DNA of 8,057 bases, taken from the NCBI GenBank assembly GCA_018109965.1, contig JAGBFE010000021.1, positions 1-8,057 on the forward strand, given 5' to 3'. Source of the stretch: Oscillospiraceae bacterium. Its GTDB lineage: Bacteria > Bacillota_A > Clostridia > Oscillospirales > Ruminococcaceae. The position numbers were made by a program, and so were the translations under genes. The notes under the pieces were generated by a model that saw nothing but the letters and a program-made list of their open reading frames with translations, had not been told where the DNA came from and did not search any database. Position 1 is the stretch's first letter, and each line of letters begins with the position of its first letter. This document shows positions 1 through 5,986 of this stretch, piece by piece.

Positions 1-243
1 AAGGAAACCAACAGGTGTAATGGATGCCCCCGATGATGCTGCACCGCCAAACAGGTCCTTCTGTGTTTTGTTGGCAAAATCTGTGCCGCCTGAAACAAAG
101 CCAAAAGAAATTTTGGATACAGGCAGAATTGTTGTGCCGTCCTGTGTGTAGATAGGGCTTCCTATAACTGTGTTGGAGTCCACAAGGTCTCGCATTTTTT
201 CAAGAGCAGAAGCCATAAGCTCCTGTACCGGTTTTTCTGCCAT
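1..243 (-). CDS. ytfJ: GerW/YtfJ-family sporulation protein, N-terminal part (runs off the left edge)
   Basis: The 81 visible codons read MAEKPVQELMASALEKM, then a VIGSPIY segment, then the stretch TILPVSKISFGFVSGG and a glycine/alanine-rich segment ending ITPVGFL. This matches the start of the YtfJ (GerW) family, small proteins found in endospore formers and linked to spore germination in Bacillus; the biochemical activity is not established. The C-terminus lies outside the window. The ATG is 3 bases after the DUF2953 stop codon and has only a weak purine-rich site (GAGAA) upstream, so it is probably translated by coupling within the scpAB operon. Family assignment is confident. Its role in this organism is inferred from the family, and it suggests that the host makes spores. 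Confidence 0.88.
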   Translation of the reverse strand, partial: MAEKPVQELMASALEKMRDLVDSNTVIGSPIYTQDGTTILPVSKISFGFVSGGTDFANKTQKDLFGGAASSGASITPVGFL

Positions 244-246
244 AAT

Positions 247-912
247 TTATTTCTCATTTAAAGGTTTGTTGTTCTGTTTATCAAGATTTTTATAAATTTT
301 AAACAAATACCATCCTGCTGACAGTATTATACTTGGGCTTGCCACTATTTTACAATAAAAATAGGTGATGTGGAAATACATATCTGCAAAATCTGCTACA
401 AATATCGGCTTTTTAATATTCAATCTGACATATTTTTGCAAAAATATACTAAAAGTATAAAAAGCCGAGGTTACATTGCCGTACAGCTTTTGTGTGTCAT
501 AAGCATTTTTGCCCGAGATTGGCACTGTAAAAGCTACATCCTTTATTGCAATGCCTTTAAGCAGTATTCTGCCCACACCTTTTACCGCTGACAAAACAGT
601 TTTTACAAGTTCCATTCCCTTTGGCAGTTTTTCGCCAAGGGTAAAACTTTTTTTATTCTGATTTGGCTTATCTCCCTGTGGCTGTGCTGATTTTTCAGTT
701 TTTTCTTTTTTAGGTTTATCTTTATCTTTTTTTCCAAAAGGCAAATTCAGCGGATAAACTTTAATTTTGAAAAGAAAAATTCTGACTTTGACTGCAACAC
801 CCGCATTTTCGGTGTATTCCACAAAAACAGCGCGTGGAACAATAATCACCCACAATACAAGTACAATCAGACAAAGCAGTATACAGCCGATAACTGCAAG
901 AATTTTAAGCAT
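247..912 (-). CDS. DUF2953-family membrane protein (YtfI-like)
   Basis: This 221-residue protein has one strong N-terminal membrane segment (residues 4-25), then a short beta-rich stretch (VAVKVRIFLFKIKVYPL). A very lysine-rich, probably disordered linker follows (about 61-88), then a C-terminal part with further hydrophobic stretches (about 144-160 and 180-205). The architecture and its place between scpB and ytfJ fit the DUF2953 family, represented by B. subtilis YtfI, whose function is unknown. The start overlaps the end of scpB by 8 bases, with AGAGGA 8 bases upstream inside scpB, so translation is likely coupled. The constant company of ytfJ hints at a sporulation or envelope role, but that is inference only. 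Confidence 0.8.
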   Translation of the reverse strand: MLKILAVIGCILLCLIVLVLWVIIVPRAVFVEYTENAGVAVKVRIFLFKIKVYPLNLPFGKKDKDKPKKEKTEKSAQPQGDKPNQNKKSFTLGEKLPKGMELVKTVLSAVKGVGRILLKGIAIKDVAFTVPISGKNAYDTQKLYGNVTSAFYTFSIFLQKYVRLNIKKPIFVADFADMYFHITYFYCKIVASPSIILSAGWYLFKIYKNLDKQNNKPLNEK

Positions 913-1468
913 CTTCGCTTTCCTCTAAATCAAGCTGATAGGCTTCACCCACAGGGGTGCTGCTTTTTATTTTAGGCAGCTGTTCCAGACCTTCAAGTGA
1001 AAAGCTGCGAAGGAACACAGCTGTTGTGCGGTAGCTGATTGGCTTGCCCGGAATATCAAGTCTGCCTGCTTCTTCAATAAGGTTGCGTGCCAGGAGTGTC
1101 TGCACACTGCTGGAGGAGTCCACCCCACGCACCTGCTCGATAAAGCTGCGGGAAACAGGCTGATTGTAAGCAATGATAGCCAAAGTTTCCATAGCCGCAT
1201 TGGAAAGCGGTGAGTTTTTCTTCTGGCTTAATGCCTTGTACACAATATCGGCATATTCCTTGTCGGTTGTAAAGAAAACCTGTTCGGTGTTTTTTACAAA
1301 TTTTATGCCGCTGCTTTTGTGATTGTATTTATCGCTGAGACTTTCGAGGATAAACTGCAGCTGTTTTACATCCAGCTCCAGCACCTCCATCAGTTTTTGT
1401 GTGCTTATACCGTCGCCGCTTGCAAAAATAATTGCTTCGGCCGCACACAGATTCTGTTCTATTGTCAT
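905..1468 (-). CDS. scpB: Segregation and condensation protein B
   Basis: ScpB is the winged-helix subunit of the bacterial condensin SMC-ScpA-ScpB, which binds ScpA and helps compact and segregate the chromosome. The 187-residue product has the family's two tandem winged-helix parts: an N-terminal one starting IEQNLCAAEAIIFASGDGIS and a second containing the signature ETLAIIAYNQPVSRSFIEQV with RGVDSS directly after it. The GKPISYRTT segment near residue 145 is also typical. Length is normal. The gene lies 6 bases after scpA, and its AGGAG site (1479-1483) spans and follows the scpA stop codon. It overlaps the DUF2953 gene by 8 bases. Identification is firm. Confidence 0.96.
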   Translation of the reverse strand: MTIEQNLCAAEAIIFASGDGISTQKLMEVLELDVKQLQFILESLSDKYNHKSSGIKFVKNTEQVFFTTDKEYADIVYKALSQKKNSPLSNAAMETLAIIAYNQPVSRSFIEQVRGVDSSSSVQTLLARNLIEEAGRLDIPGKPISYRTTAVFLRSFSLEGLEQLPKIKSSTPVGEAYQLDLEESEDA

Positions 1469-1474
1469 ATTGCG

Positions 1475-2176
1475 TTATCTCCTGTGTTGTTTTGAAAGCA
1501 CCATATTTTCGTCCTCATCAATGGAAATGCGGTGCGCACGGATAAGTTCCAGTATTGCCATGAATGTTGCAATTGCATCACTTTTGCCCTTTGCTTTGTC
1601 AAAAGCTGACTGCAGGGAGGAAACACGTTTTTTCATAAGTGTTTTAAGTACTGTAAAAATTTTTGCCTGTACCGACACGATAGGTGCGGCAACGATAGGC
1701 TCAAATTTTTCCTGCTTTGGCGGTGCACGGCGGATGGATTTGTCATCCAGTATCTCATAAGCTTTTACAAGGTCGCTTGTAGGATGGATGATATCGTATG
1801 TCAGGTCCTCTTTTATTTCCTGGGCGGCGCGCACAAAAATGCTGTCACCGATAAACATTGCCCGCAGTTTTTCTGCTGCAAGCTTTGCCTGACTGTATTC
1901 AATAAGCTGTCCTTGAAGTTCAGCTTTCAGTTTTTCGCCTTCCTCATCCTTTGGCAGCAGATAAACCGATTTGAGATATACCAGCCTTGCAGCCATATCG
2001 ATAAAATCGCTGGCAATGTCAAGGTCCTGTGCCTGTGCAATATTTATGATTTCCAGATACTGATTGATGATTGTGATAATCTCAATATCCAGAATACTCA
2101 TTTTGTGCTTGCTGATGAGGGTGAGCAACAAATCAAGCGGACCTTCGAACTGGTCCAGTTTAAAATTCAACTGCAT
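1475..2176 (-). CDS. scpA: Segregation and condensation protein A
   Basis: ScpA is the kleisin subunit that bridges the SMC heads and recruits ScpB in the chromosome-segregation complex. The 233-residue product opens with the family signature, LDQFEGPLDLLLTLI followed by the IDIxxI-like stretch SILDIEIITIINQYL, and then the conserved DFIDMAARLVYLKSVYLLP helix. The C-terminal winged-helix part is visible around the VSSLQSAF and AIATFMAILELIR segments. Length is normal for the family. AAAGGTG sits 5 bases upstream of the ATG, and the gene follows the M50 protease gene by 15 bases in the same operon. Kleisin and ScpB being adjacent matches their direct physical partnership. Confidence 0.96.
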   Translation of the reverse strand: MQLNFKLDQFEGPLDLLLTLISKHKMSILDIEIITIINQYLEIINIAQAQDLDIASDFIDMAARLVYLKSVYLLPKDEEGEKLKAELQGQLIEYSQAKLAAEKLRAMFIGDSIFVRAAQEIKEDLTYDIIHPTSDLVKAYEILDDKSIRRAPPKQEKFEPIVAAPIVSVQAKIFTVLKTLMKKRVSSLQSAFDKAKGKSDAIATFMAILELIRAHRISIDEDENMVLSKQHRR

Positions 2177-2191
2177 TAAATCACCTTTAAA

Positions 2192-2848
2192 TTAAAAGAA
2201 AATAATTCTGCCGAATACATCCACAATTTTTGTCAGCTTGTCCAGAGCGTTGAAAACCAAACCTGAAAGAATTGACAAAGGACCGTTGAGAACGCCTGTG
2301 AACAAAACTAAAAGCAGGCCGATAAAAATGTATCTTTCGTATTCCATAATTTTGAAATACATTTTGTCGGACAGGAAATAGTTGAAGATGCGGGAGCCGT
2401 CAAACGGCGGTATCGGGATAAGGTTGAAGATTGCAAGGGAAATGTTGATAAAGCACATTGAACGGAAAACTGTGTACAGTGTGCTTATGATATAGTTCAT
2501 GCCCATACCGTAACCTGCATAAAGCAGTATTTTTGCAACCACAAGGCTGATTGCCGCAACAATAAGGTTGGAAATCGGACCTGCTGCCGCAGAAATTGCC
2601 ATACCTTTTTTTGTATCCTTAAAGTTGAGAGGGTTGATTGGCACAGGTTTTGCCCAGCCGATACCTGTAAGTATCATTGCCATTGAACCCACAGGGTCAA
2701 AATGTGCCATAGGGTTTAATGTAAGGCGGCCCTGATATCTTGCTGTGTGGTCGCCAAGTCTATCTGCAACATAAGCGTGTGCTGCTTCGTGAACAGGGAT
2801 TGCCGTCAAAAGAACAATCGCGCGTACTAAAATTTCAAATAAATCCAT
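2192..2848 (-). CDS. Site-2 protease-like membrane metalloprotease (M50 family, YwhC-type)
   Basis: This 218-residue, mostly hydrophobic protein carries the zinc-metalloprotease motif HEAAH at residues 20-24 (His20, Glu21, His24) at the end of the first membrane segment, and the second site-2 protease motif NLIPIPPFDG at 142-151, whose Asp150 would be the third zinc ligand. The AAAGPISN segment (87-94) is also typical of the compact M50 family lacking a PDZ domain. All catalytic residues are present, so it is probably active in the membrane; its substrate cannot be read from sequence. It is the first gene of the scpAB operon, a placement common in Clostridia. AGGAG lies 6 bases before the ATG and a strong promoter lies just upstream. 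Confidence 0.9.
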   Translation of the reverse strand: MDLFEILVRAIVLLTAIPVHEAAHAYVADRLGDHTARYQGRLTLNPMAHFDPVGSMAMILTGIGWAKPVPINPLNFKDTKKGMAISAAAGPISNLIVAAISLVVAKILLYAGYGMGMNYIISTLYTVFRSMCFINISLAIFNLIPIPPFDGSRIFNYFLSDKMYFKIMEYERYIFIGLLLVLFTGVLNGPLSILSGLVFNALDKLTKIVDVFGRIIFF

Positions 2849-2888
2849 ATTTTTCTCCTGTGTTTTATAAGCCGAGACTTAATAATAT

Positions 2889-2917
2889 ATTATATTATTT
2901 TTTTACTGTTTTTGCAA
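2889..2917 (-). promoter_or_regulatory. Sigma-A-type promoter of the M50-scpAB-DUF2953-ytfJ operon
   Basis: Read on the minus strand, TTGCAA (2917-2912) is followed by exactly 17 bases and then a perfect TATAAT (2894-2889). Transcription would begin near 2882, giving a leader of about 35 bases before the protease ATG, with AGGAG at 2855-2859. No other convincing promoter separates the downstream genes, so this one probably drives the whole group. Confidence 0.75.
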
Positions 2918-2939
2918 GGGAGATATCATATGTTCCCTT
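2916..2939. promoter_or_regulatory. Imperfect palindrome next to the operon -35 box (possible operator)
   Basis: The arms AAGGGA (2916-2921) and TCCCTT (2934-2939) surround a centre that itself holds ATATCATAT. The left arm overlaps the -35 hexamer of the minus-strand promoter, a position where a bound repressor or activator could act. In the same intergenic DNA, ACTTAATAA at 2877-2885 is matched in inverted orientation at 2940-2948. No regulator is identified, and AT-rich intergenic DNA gives chance palindromes. Confidence 0.3.
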
Positions 2940-2997
2940 TTATTAAGTATAATATAATATTATTGTGATAAAAAGTGAAAATAATTTAAAATAATGC

Positions 2998-3026
2998 TTG
3001 ATATTCTTTTGGGTTTGTGCTAAACT
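2998..3026 (+). promoter_or_regulatory. Promoter of rpmB, extended -10 type
   Basis: TTGATA (2998-3003), a 17-base spacer ending in TGC, then TAAACT (3021-3026) gives a good -35, correct spacing and an extended -10 (TGn). Transcription should start near 3033 and leave a leader of about 95 bases before the rpmB ATG. Confidence 0.65.
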
Positions 3027-3046
3027 ATTTGAGCAACAAAAAAAGA

Positions 3047-3070
3047 AAATGCAATTTAGGTATTGCATTT
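3047..3070 (+). promoter_or_regulatory. Hairpin in the rpmB leader
   Basis: AAATGCAAT (3047-3055) pairs perfectly with ATTGCATTT (3062-3070) around a 6-base loop. It sits inside the predicted leader, about 55 bases before the start codon, and is followed by an AT-rich tract rather than a clean T-run, so it is not a clear attenuator. It could stabilise the message or take part in control of L28 synthesis; the role is unknown. Confidence 0.35.
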
Positions 3071-3126
3071 AGATAAAATTTGTGTTAAAATGTCATAGTT
3101 GATTAAATTTTAGGAGGTGCAACAGA

Positions 3127-3315
3127 ATGGCAAAATGTGATTGTTGTGGTAAAGGTGTTACATTTGGTATCAAAGTGTCTCACTCTCATAGACGCTCAAA
3201 CAGAGCTTGGAAACCAAACGTTAAGAGAGTTAAAGCTATCGTAGACGGTTCTCCACGCTATATTCACGCTTGCACCAGATGTCTTCGCTCTGGTAAGGTA
3301 ACAAGAGCTCTTTAA
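3127..3315 (+). CDS. rpmB: 50S ribosomal protein L28, zinc-ribbon form
   Basis: L28 is a small protein of the large ribosomal subunit. The 62-residue product shows the family sequence MAKCDCCGKG, a basic region around SHSHRRSNRAWKPN, and a C-terminal CTRC, giving cysteine pairs (Cys4/Cys7 and Cys49/Cys52) of the zinc-binding form, with an extra Cys6. Length is normal for Firmicutes. The Shine-Dalgarno site is strong (AGGAGGT, 3112-3118, 8 bases from the ATG), as expected for a ribosomal protein. It appears monocistronic, with its own promoter and terminator, and is transcribed away from the M50-scpAB operon. Confidence 0.97.
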   Translation: MAKCDCCGKGVTFGIKVSHSHRRSNRAWKPNVKRVKAIVDGSPRYIHACTRCLRSGKVTRAL

Positions 3316-3334
3316 TTTAAAGAAAAAAAAACAA

Positions 3335-3363
3335 AGCTGACCTTTTTGGTCAGCTAATTTTTT
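3335..3363 (+). terminator. Intrinsic terminator of rpmB
   Basis: A perfect 8-bp stem (AGCTGACC, 3335-3342, with GGTCAGCT, 3348-3355) closes a TTTTT loop and is followed by AA and six T residues (3358-3363). It begins 20 bases after the rpmB stop codon. The A-rich run just before it could let it also work in the opposite direction. Confidence 0.9.
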
Positions 3364-3369
3364 ATCTGT

Positions 3370-3398
3370 TTGCGGTTTTATACAAAATATTTTAAACA
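3370..3398 (+). promoter_or_regulatory. Weak candidate promoter for the YitT-like gene
   Basis: TTGCGG (3370-3375), 17 bases, then TAAACA (3393-3398) lies between the rpmB terminator and the YitT-like gene. Both hexamers are imperfect. A promoter is expected here because a strong terminator precedes the gene, but this exact placement is tentative. Confidence 0.25.
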
Positions 3399-3428
3399 AA
3401 TGTATTTTATCCTGTAATTCAACCAATC

Positions 3429-3436
3429 AAAGGCGG
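3429..3436 (+). promoter_or_regulatory. Ribosome binding site fixing the YitT-like start
   Basis: AAAGGCGG ends 8 bases before the ATG at 3445. An in-frame GTG at 3436 overlaps this site and so has no room for its own ribosome binding site, which favours the ATG. Confidence 0.6.
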
Positions 3437-3444
3437 TGTGCAGT

Positions 3445-4038
3445 ATGTATAAAAAACAGAATATCTCCTTAAAGCACTATGCCCTGCTTTTGTGCGGTGC
3501 TGCAGTTTTGTCCTTTGGGCTGTACAATGTGCACAGCCAGAGCGGCATAACCGAAGGTGGCGTGCTTGGTATGACGCTGTTGCTGAACCACTGGTTTGAT
3601 ATCAGCCCAAGTGTGAGCGGCATTGTACTTGATCTGACCTGCTACTTTATCGGCTGGCGGCTTTTGGGCAACAGTTTTTTAAAAAATGCTGTTTTTGCAA
3701 GCTGTTGTTTTTCGCTGAGTTACAGGATGTGGGAGCACCTTGGATACATTATTCCAGACCTTTCACATCATCAGTTGATTGCCGCAATTATCGGCTCATT
3801 GTTTGTAGGCATCGGTGTGGGAATTGTGGTGCGTGGGGGCGGTGCAAGCGGCGGTGATGATGCTTTGGCGCTGGTTATATCCCATCTTGCAAAATGCCGT
3901 ATATCAAAGGCATATCTTGTCACAGACCTGACTGTGCTGTGTCTGTCATTAAGCTATATCCCTTTGGGCAAAATTGTTTTTTCGCTGATAACGGTTACAC
4001 TGTCATCCTTTATAATTGACAAAATACAGGATATATAA
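3445..4038 (+). CDS. YitT-family integral membrane protein without the C-terminal soluble domain
   Basis: The 197-residue protein (from ATG 3445) is hydrophobic with five to six likely membrane segments, near residues 11-28, 40-48, 56-72, 109-130, 157-172 and 176-191. The motifs SGITEGGVLG (33-42) and RGGGASGGDDALA (130-142) are those of the YitT membrane domain, which in other members carries paired G-rich 'TGGTD'-like repeats. Many YitT proteins continue for about 80-90 residues with a soluble DUF2179 domain; this one stops after the membrane part at a normal stop codon, so it is a short form, not obviously truncated. The substrate, if it is a transporter, is unknown. It stands alone between the rpmB terminator and a convergent gene. 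Confidence 0.82.
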   Translation: MYKKQNISLKHYALLLCGAAVLSFGLYNVHSQSGITEGGVLGMTLLLNHWFDISPSVSGIVLDLTCYFIGWRLLGNSFLKNAVFASCCFSLSYRMWEHLGYIIPDLSHHQLIAAIIGSLFVGIGVGIVVRGGGASGGDDALALVISHLAKCRISKAYLVTDLTVLCLSLSYIPLGKIVFSLITVTLSSFIIDKIQDI

Positions 4039-4066
4039 AATTGTGGATATTGAATGTTCCCCTGCA

Positions 4067-4105
4067 TATATTTCTGCACAAACAACAGGCAGAATATAGT
4101 TTTTT
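4067..4105 (+). terminator. Probable intrinsic terminator of the YitT-like gene
   Basis: TATATTTCTGC (4067-4077) pairs with GCAGAATATA (4089-4098) with one bulged T and an 11-base loop, followed almost at once by six T residues (4100-4105). The stem is AT-rich and therefore weak. It begins 28 bases after the stop codon. Confidence 0.45.
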
Positions 4106-4128
4106 GCCTCGCGGCCACTATACAAAAC

Positions 4129-4158
4129 AAAAAGTCGGTTCAACTGAACCGACTTTTT
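4129..4158. terminator. Bidirectional terminator between convergent YitT-like and glycyl-tRNA synthetase genes
   Basis: GTCGGTTCA (4134-4142) pairs with TGAACCGAC (4145-4153), flanked by AAAAA on the left and TTTTT on the right, so either strand gives a hairpin followed by a T-run. It lies 14 bases beyond the stop codon of the minus-strand synthetase gene and would also catch read-through from the YitT-like gene. Confidence 0.88.
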
Positions 4159-4172
4159 ATTTGGATATTCAA

Positions 4173-5552
4173 TTAAAATTCGATTTTCTTTGCAATATAT
4201 GCTTTAAGATCTTCGATTTTTACGCGTTCCTGTTCCATTGTGTCACGGTCACGAACTGTTACACAGCCGTCTTCAACAGATTCAAAGTCGTATGTGATAC
4301 AGAGAGGTGTGCCGATTTCGTCCTGACGACGGTAACGTTTGCCGATGGAGCCTGCTTCATCGTAGTCAACCATAAAGTCTTTCTGAAGCTGCTGGTAAAC
4401 AGCTGTTGCCTGTTCGCTGAGCTTTTTGGAAAGTGGGAGCACACAAGCTTTGTATGGAGCAAGTGCTGGGTGGAGACGAAGAACAACGCGTGTGTCGTTC
4501 TTTTCTGCGTCTACAACTTCTTCATCATAAGCTTCACAAAGGAATGCAAGAGCAACACGGTCAGCACCAAGGGATGGTTCAACAACGTGTGGGATGTAGT
4601 GTTCGTTTGTTTCAGGGTCAAAGTATTCGATTGGTTTTCCGCAGTGTTCGGAGTGCTGTGTAAGGTCAAATGCACCACGGTCAGCAATACCCCAAAGTTC
4701 GCCCCAGCCAAATGGGAACATAAATTCGATGTCTGTTGTAGCTGTGGAGTAGTGGGACAGTTCTTCCTGTGAGTGGTCACGGAGTTTGAGGTTTTCTTCT
4801 TTCATACCAAGGGAGAGCAGCCAGTTGTAGCAGTAGTTTCTCCAGTACTGGAACCATTCCATATTTGTGCCCGGTTTGATGAAGAATTCAAGTTCCATCT
4901 GTTCAAATTCTCTTGTACGGAATGTGAAGTTACCTGGTGTGATTTCGTTACGGAAGGATTTACCGATCTGTGCAACGCCAAATGGAAGTTTGCGTCTTGT
5001 TGTTCTCTGGATATTTGCAAAGTTTACAAAGATACCCTGTGCTGTTTCAGGACGGAGATAGATTTCGTTTTTAGCATCTTCTGTTACGCCCTGGAATGTT
5101 TTGAACATAAGGTTGAATTTGCGGATATCTGTAAAGTTTGTGCTGCCGCAGTCAGGGCATGTGATGCCTTTTTCTTCGATGAATGCTCTCATCTGTTCGT
5201 TGGACCAGCCTGCACATTCGTAGCCTGCATCTTCGATAAGTTTGTCAGCACGGTGACGTGTTTTGCAGTCTTTGCAGTCCATAAGCGGGTCAGAGAAGCC
5301 GCCAACGTGACCGGAAGCAACCCAAGTCTGTGGGTTCATAAGGATAGCAGCGTCAAGACCTACGTTGTATGGGCTTTCCTGGATGAATTTTTTTCTCCAT
5401 GCTGCTTTAACGTTGTTTTTGAATTCAACGCCAAGTGGGCCGTAGTCCCAAGTGTTTGCAAGGCCGCCATAGATTTCGCTGCCTGCATATACATAGCCTC
5501 TGCCTTTGCAGAGAGCAATGATTTTTTCCATTGTTTTATCCTGATTTAACAT
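4173..5552 (-). CDS. glyQS: Glycyl-tRNA synthetase, homodimeric class II type
   Basis: The enzyme attaches glycine to tRNA-Gly. The 459-residue product is the single-chain alpha2 type, not the separate alpha and beta chains of many bacteria. It opens with the family signature [18 protein letters not shown] (24-41) and [19 protein letters not shown] (71-89). A zinc-binding insert has Cys93/Cys96 and Cys132/Cys135. Motif 2 lies around SFRNEITP (199-206) and FRTREFEQ (211-218), motif 3 is GADRVALA (329-336), and the C-terminal anticodon-binding domain spans about 355-459. The chosen ATG at 5552 has GGAGG 5 bases upstream; an in-frame ATG at 5564 would overlap that site. The gene is monocistronic with its own promoter and terminator. 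Confidence 0.97.
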   Translation of the reverse strand: MLNQDKTMEKIIALCKGRGYVYAGSEIYGGLANTWDYGPLGVEFKNNVKAAWRKKFIQESPYNVGLDAAILMNPQTWVASGHVGGFSDPLMDCKDCKTRHRADKLIEDAGYECAGWSNEQMRAFIEEKGITCPDCGSTNFTDIRKFNLMFKTFQGVTEDAKNEIYLRPETAQGIFVNFANIQRTTRRKLPFGVAQIGKSFRNEITPGNFTFRTREFEQMELEFFIKPGTNMEWFQYWRNYCYNWLLSLGMKEENLKLRDHSQEELSHYSTATTDIEFMFPFGWGELWGIADRGAFDLTQHSEHCGKPIEYFDPETNEHYIPHVVEPSLGADRVALAFLCEAYDEEVVDAEKNDTRVVLRLHPALAPYKACVLPLSKKLSEQATAVYQQLQKDFMVDYDEAGSIGKRYRRQDEIGTPLCITYDFESVEDGCVTVRDRDTMEQERVKIEDLKAYIAKKIEF

Positions 5553-5557
5553 AGTTT

Positions 5558-5562
5558 CCTCC
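5558..5562 (-). promoter_or_regulatory. Ribosome binding site fixing the glycyl-tRNA synthetase start
   Basis: GGAGG on the minus strand (5562-5558) lies 5 bases before the ATG at 5552. It includes the G of the alternative in-frame ATG at 5564, so the longer form, with four more residues, would lack a usable site. Confidence 0.75.
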
Positions 5563-5601
5563 ATAAGTTATATGTTAATTTATATTTTAACTTATTCATA
5601 T

Positions 5602-5630
5602 ATAATAAACTTTTATTGGCTTTTAGTCAA
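5602..5630 (-). promoter_or_regulatory. Promoter of the glycyl-tRNA synthetase gene
   Basis: On the minus strand, TTGACT (5630-5625), 17 bases and TATTAT (5607-5602) form a near-consensus sigma-A promoter. The predicted start near 5595 gives a leader of only about 43 bases, too short for a T-box. The leader begins with a weak 7-bp inverted repeat (TAAGTTA/TAACTTA, 5564-5570 and 5588-5594). Confidence 0.7.
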
Positions 5631-5694
5631 TAGACACACACCGATAAAACTTTTATTTATATAGATTTTTGCTATTATTCTGCCTTTATTGCTC

Positions 5695-5723
5695 TGTACA
5701 ATTACACAGAAATATGGTATTAT
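5695..5723 (+). promoter_or_regulatory. Candidate promoter for the tRNA-Arg region, extended -10 type
   Basis: TGTACA (5695-5700), 17 bases ending TGG, and TATTAT (5718-5723) would start a transcript near 5730 that covers both the tRNA-like remnant and the intact tRNA-Arg. A second -10-like TATAAT is at 5757-5762 but has no good -35. TAAAAT at 5838-5843 is close to the tRNA itself and likewise lacks a -35. Which one is used cannot be decided by eye. Confidence 0.4.
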
Positions 5724-5767
5724 TTTATGGCTAACAGATTTTATCTTTAAACCAAATATAATATATA

Positions 5768-5838
5768 GTCTGTAGCTCAGTTGGCGCAGCCGCAGGGCTG
5801 CTGTAACAATAAACGCTCTGTCCTACTGAGCATCCAGT
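5768..5838 (+). pseudogene. Broken tRNA-like segment upstream of tRNA-Arg
   Basis: Bases 5768-5784 are identical to bases 5860-5876 of the intact tRNA-Arg (3' end of the acceptor strand, then half of the D-arm). After that the resemblance stops: a GCAGCC/GGCTGC hairpin (5786-5801) follows. Bases 5814-5831, read on the minus strand, are GCTCAGTAGGACAGAGCG, matching the tRNA D-arm (5867-5884) at 16 of 18 positions. So the segment contains a direct part-copy and an inverted part-copy of the D-arm. On the plus-strand RNA they would pair with each other (5775-5784 with 5822-5831, 9 of 10 positions). No anticodon or T-arm is present, so it cannot be a working tRNA. It may be a recombination scar or a structured RNA leader. 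Confidence 0.6.
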
Positions 5839-5857
5839 AAAATAAAATTTAATATGT

Positions 5858-5934
5858 GCGTCTGTAGCTCAGTTGGATAGAGCGTCAGACTCCGACTCTG
5901 AAGGCCGCTGGTTCGATTCCAGTCAGGCGCACCA
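5858..5934 (+). tRNA. tRNA-Arg (anticodon CCG)
   Basis: A complete cloverleaf of 77 bases including an encoded CCA. The acceptor stem GCGTCTG pairs with CAGGCGC (one G-U). The D-arm is GCTC-AGTTGGATA-GAGC, and the anticodon stem TCAGA/TCTGA encloses the loop CTCCGAC with anticodon CCG in positions 34-36. The T-arm is GCTGG-TTCGATT-CCAGT, with one G-U closing pair. It reads the arginine codon CGG. A terminator-like hairpin starts right after the CCA. Confidence 0.96.
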
Positions 5935-5986
5935 AAATCGCAGCTCTTAAATTGCCGTTGCCGCAGTTTTATTTGCTGCGATTTTT
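5934..5986 (+). terminator. Terminator-like hairpin after tRNA-Arg (copy 1 of a 50-base repeat)
   Basis: AAAATCGCAGC (5934-5944) pairs with GCTGCGATTTT (5975-5985) around a 30-base loop and ends in a T-run. A shorter alternative is CGCAG (5962-5966) with CTGCG (5976-5980) and a 9-base loop, which is a more usual terminator shape; the two pairings compete for the same 3' arm. Bases 5937-5986 are repeated at 6176-6225. Confidence 0.7.

Noticed and set aside
3436..3444. GTG at 3436 as the start of the YitT-like gene
   Set aside because: It overlaps the AAAGGCGG ribosome binding site that is well spaced for the ATG at 3445.
4041..5549. Two long open frames (243 and 258 codons) on the plus strand opposite the glycyl-tRNA synthetase gene
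   Set aside because: They are antisense to a firmly identified gene, are full of Cys, Phe and Val from its reversed codons, lack ribosome binding sites and match nothing recognisable.
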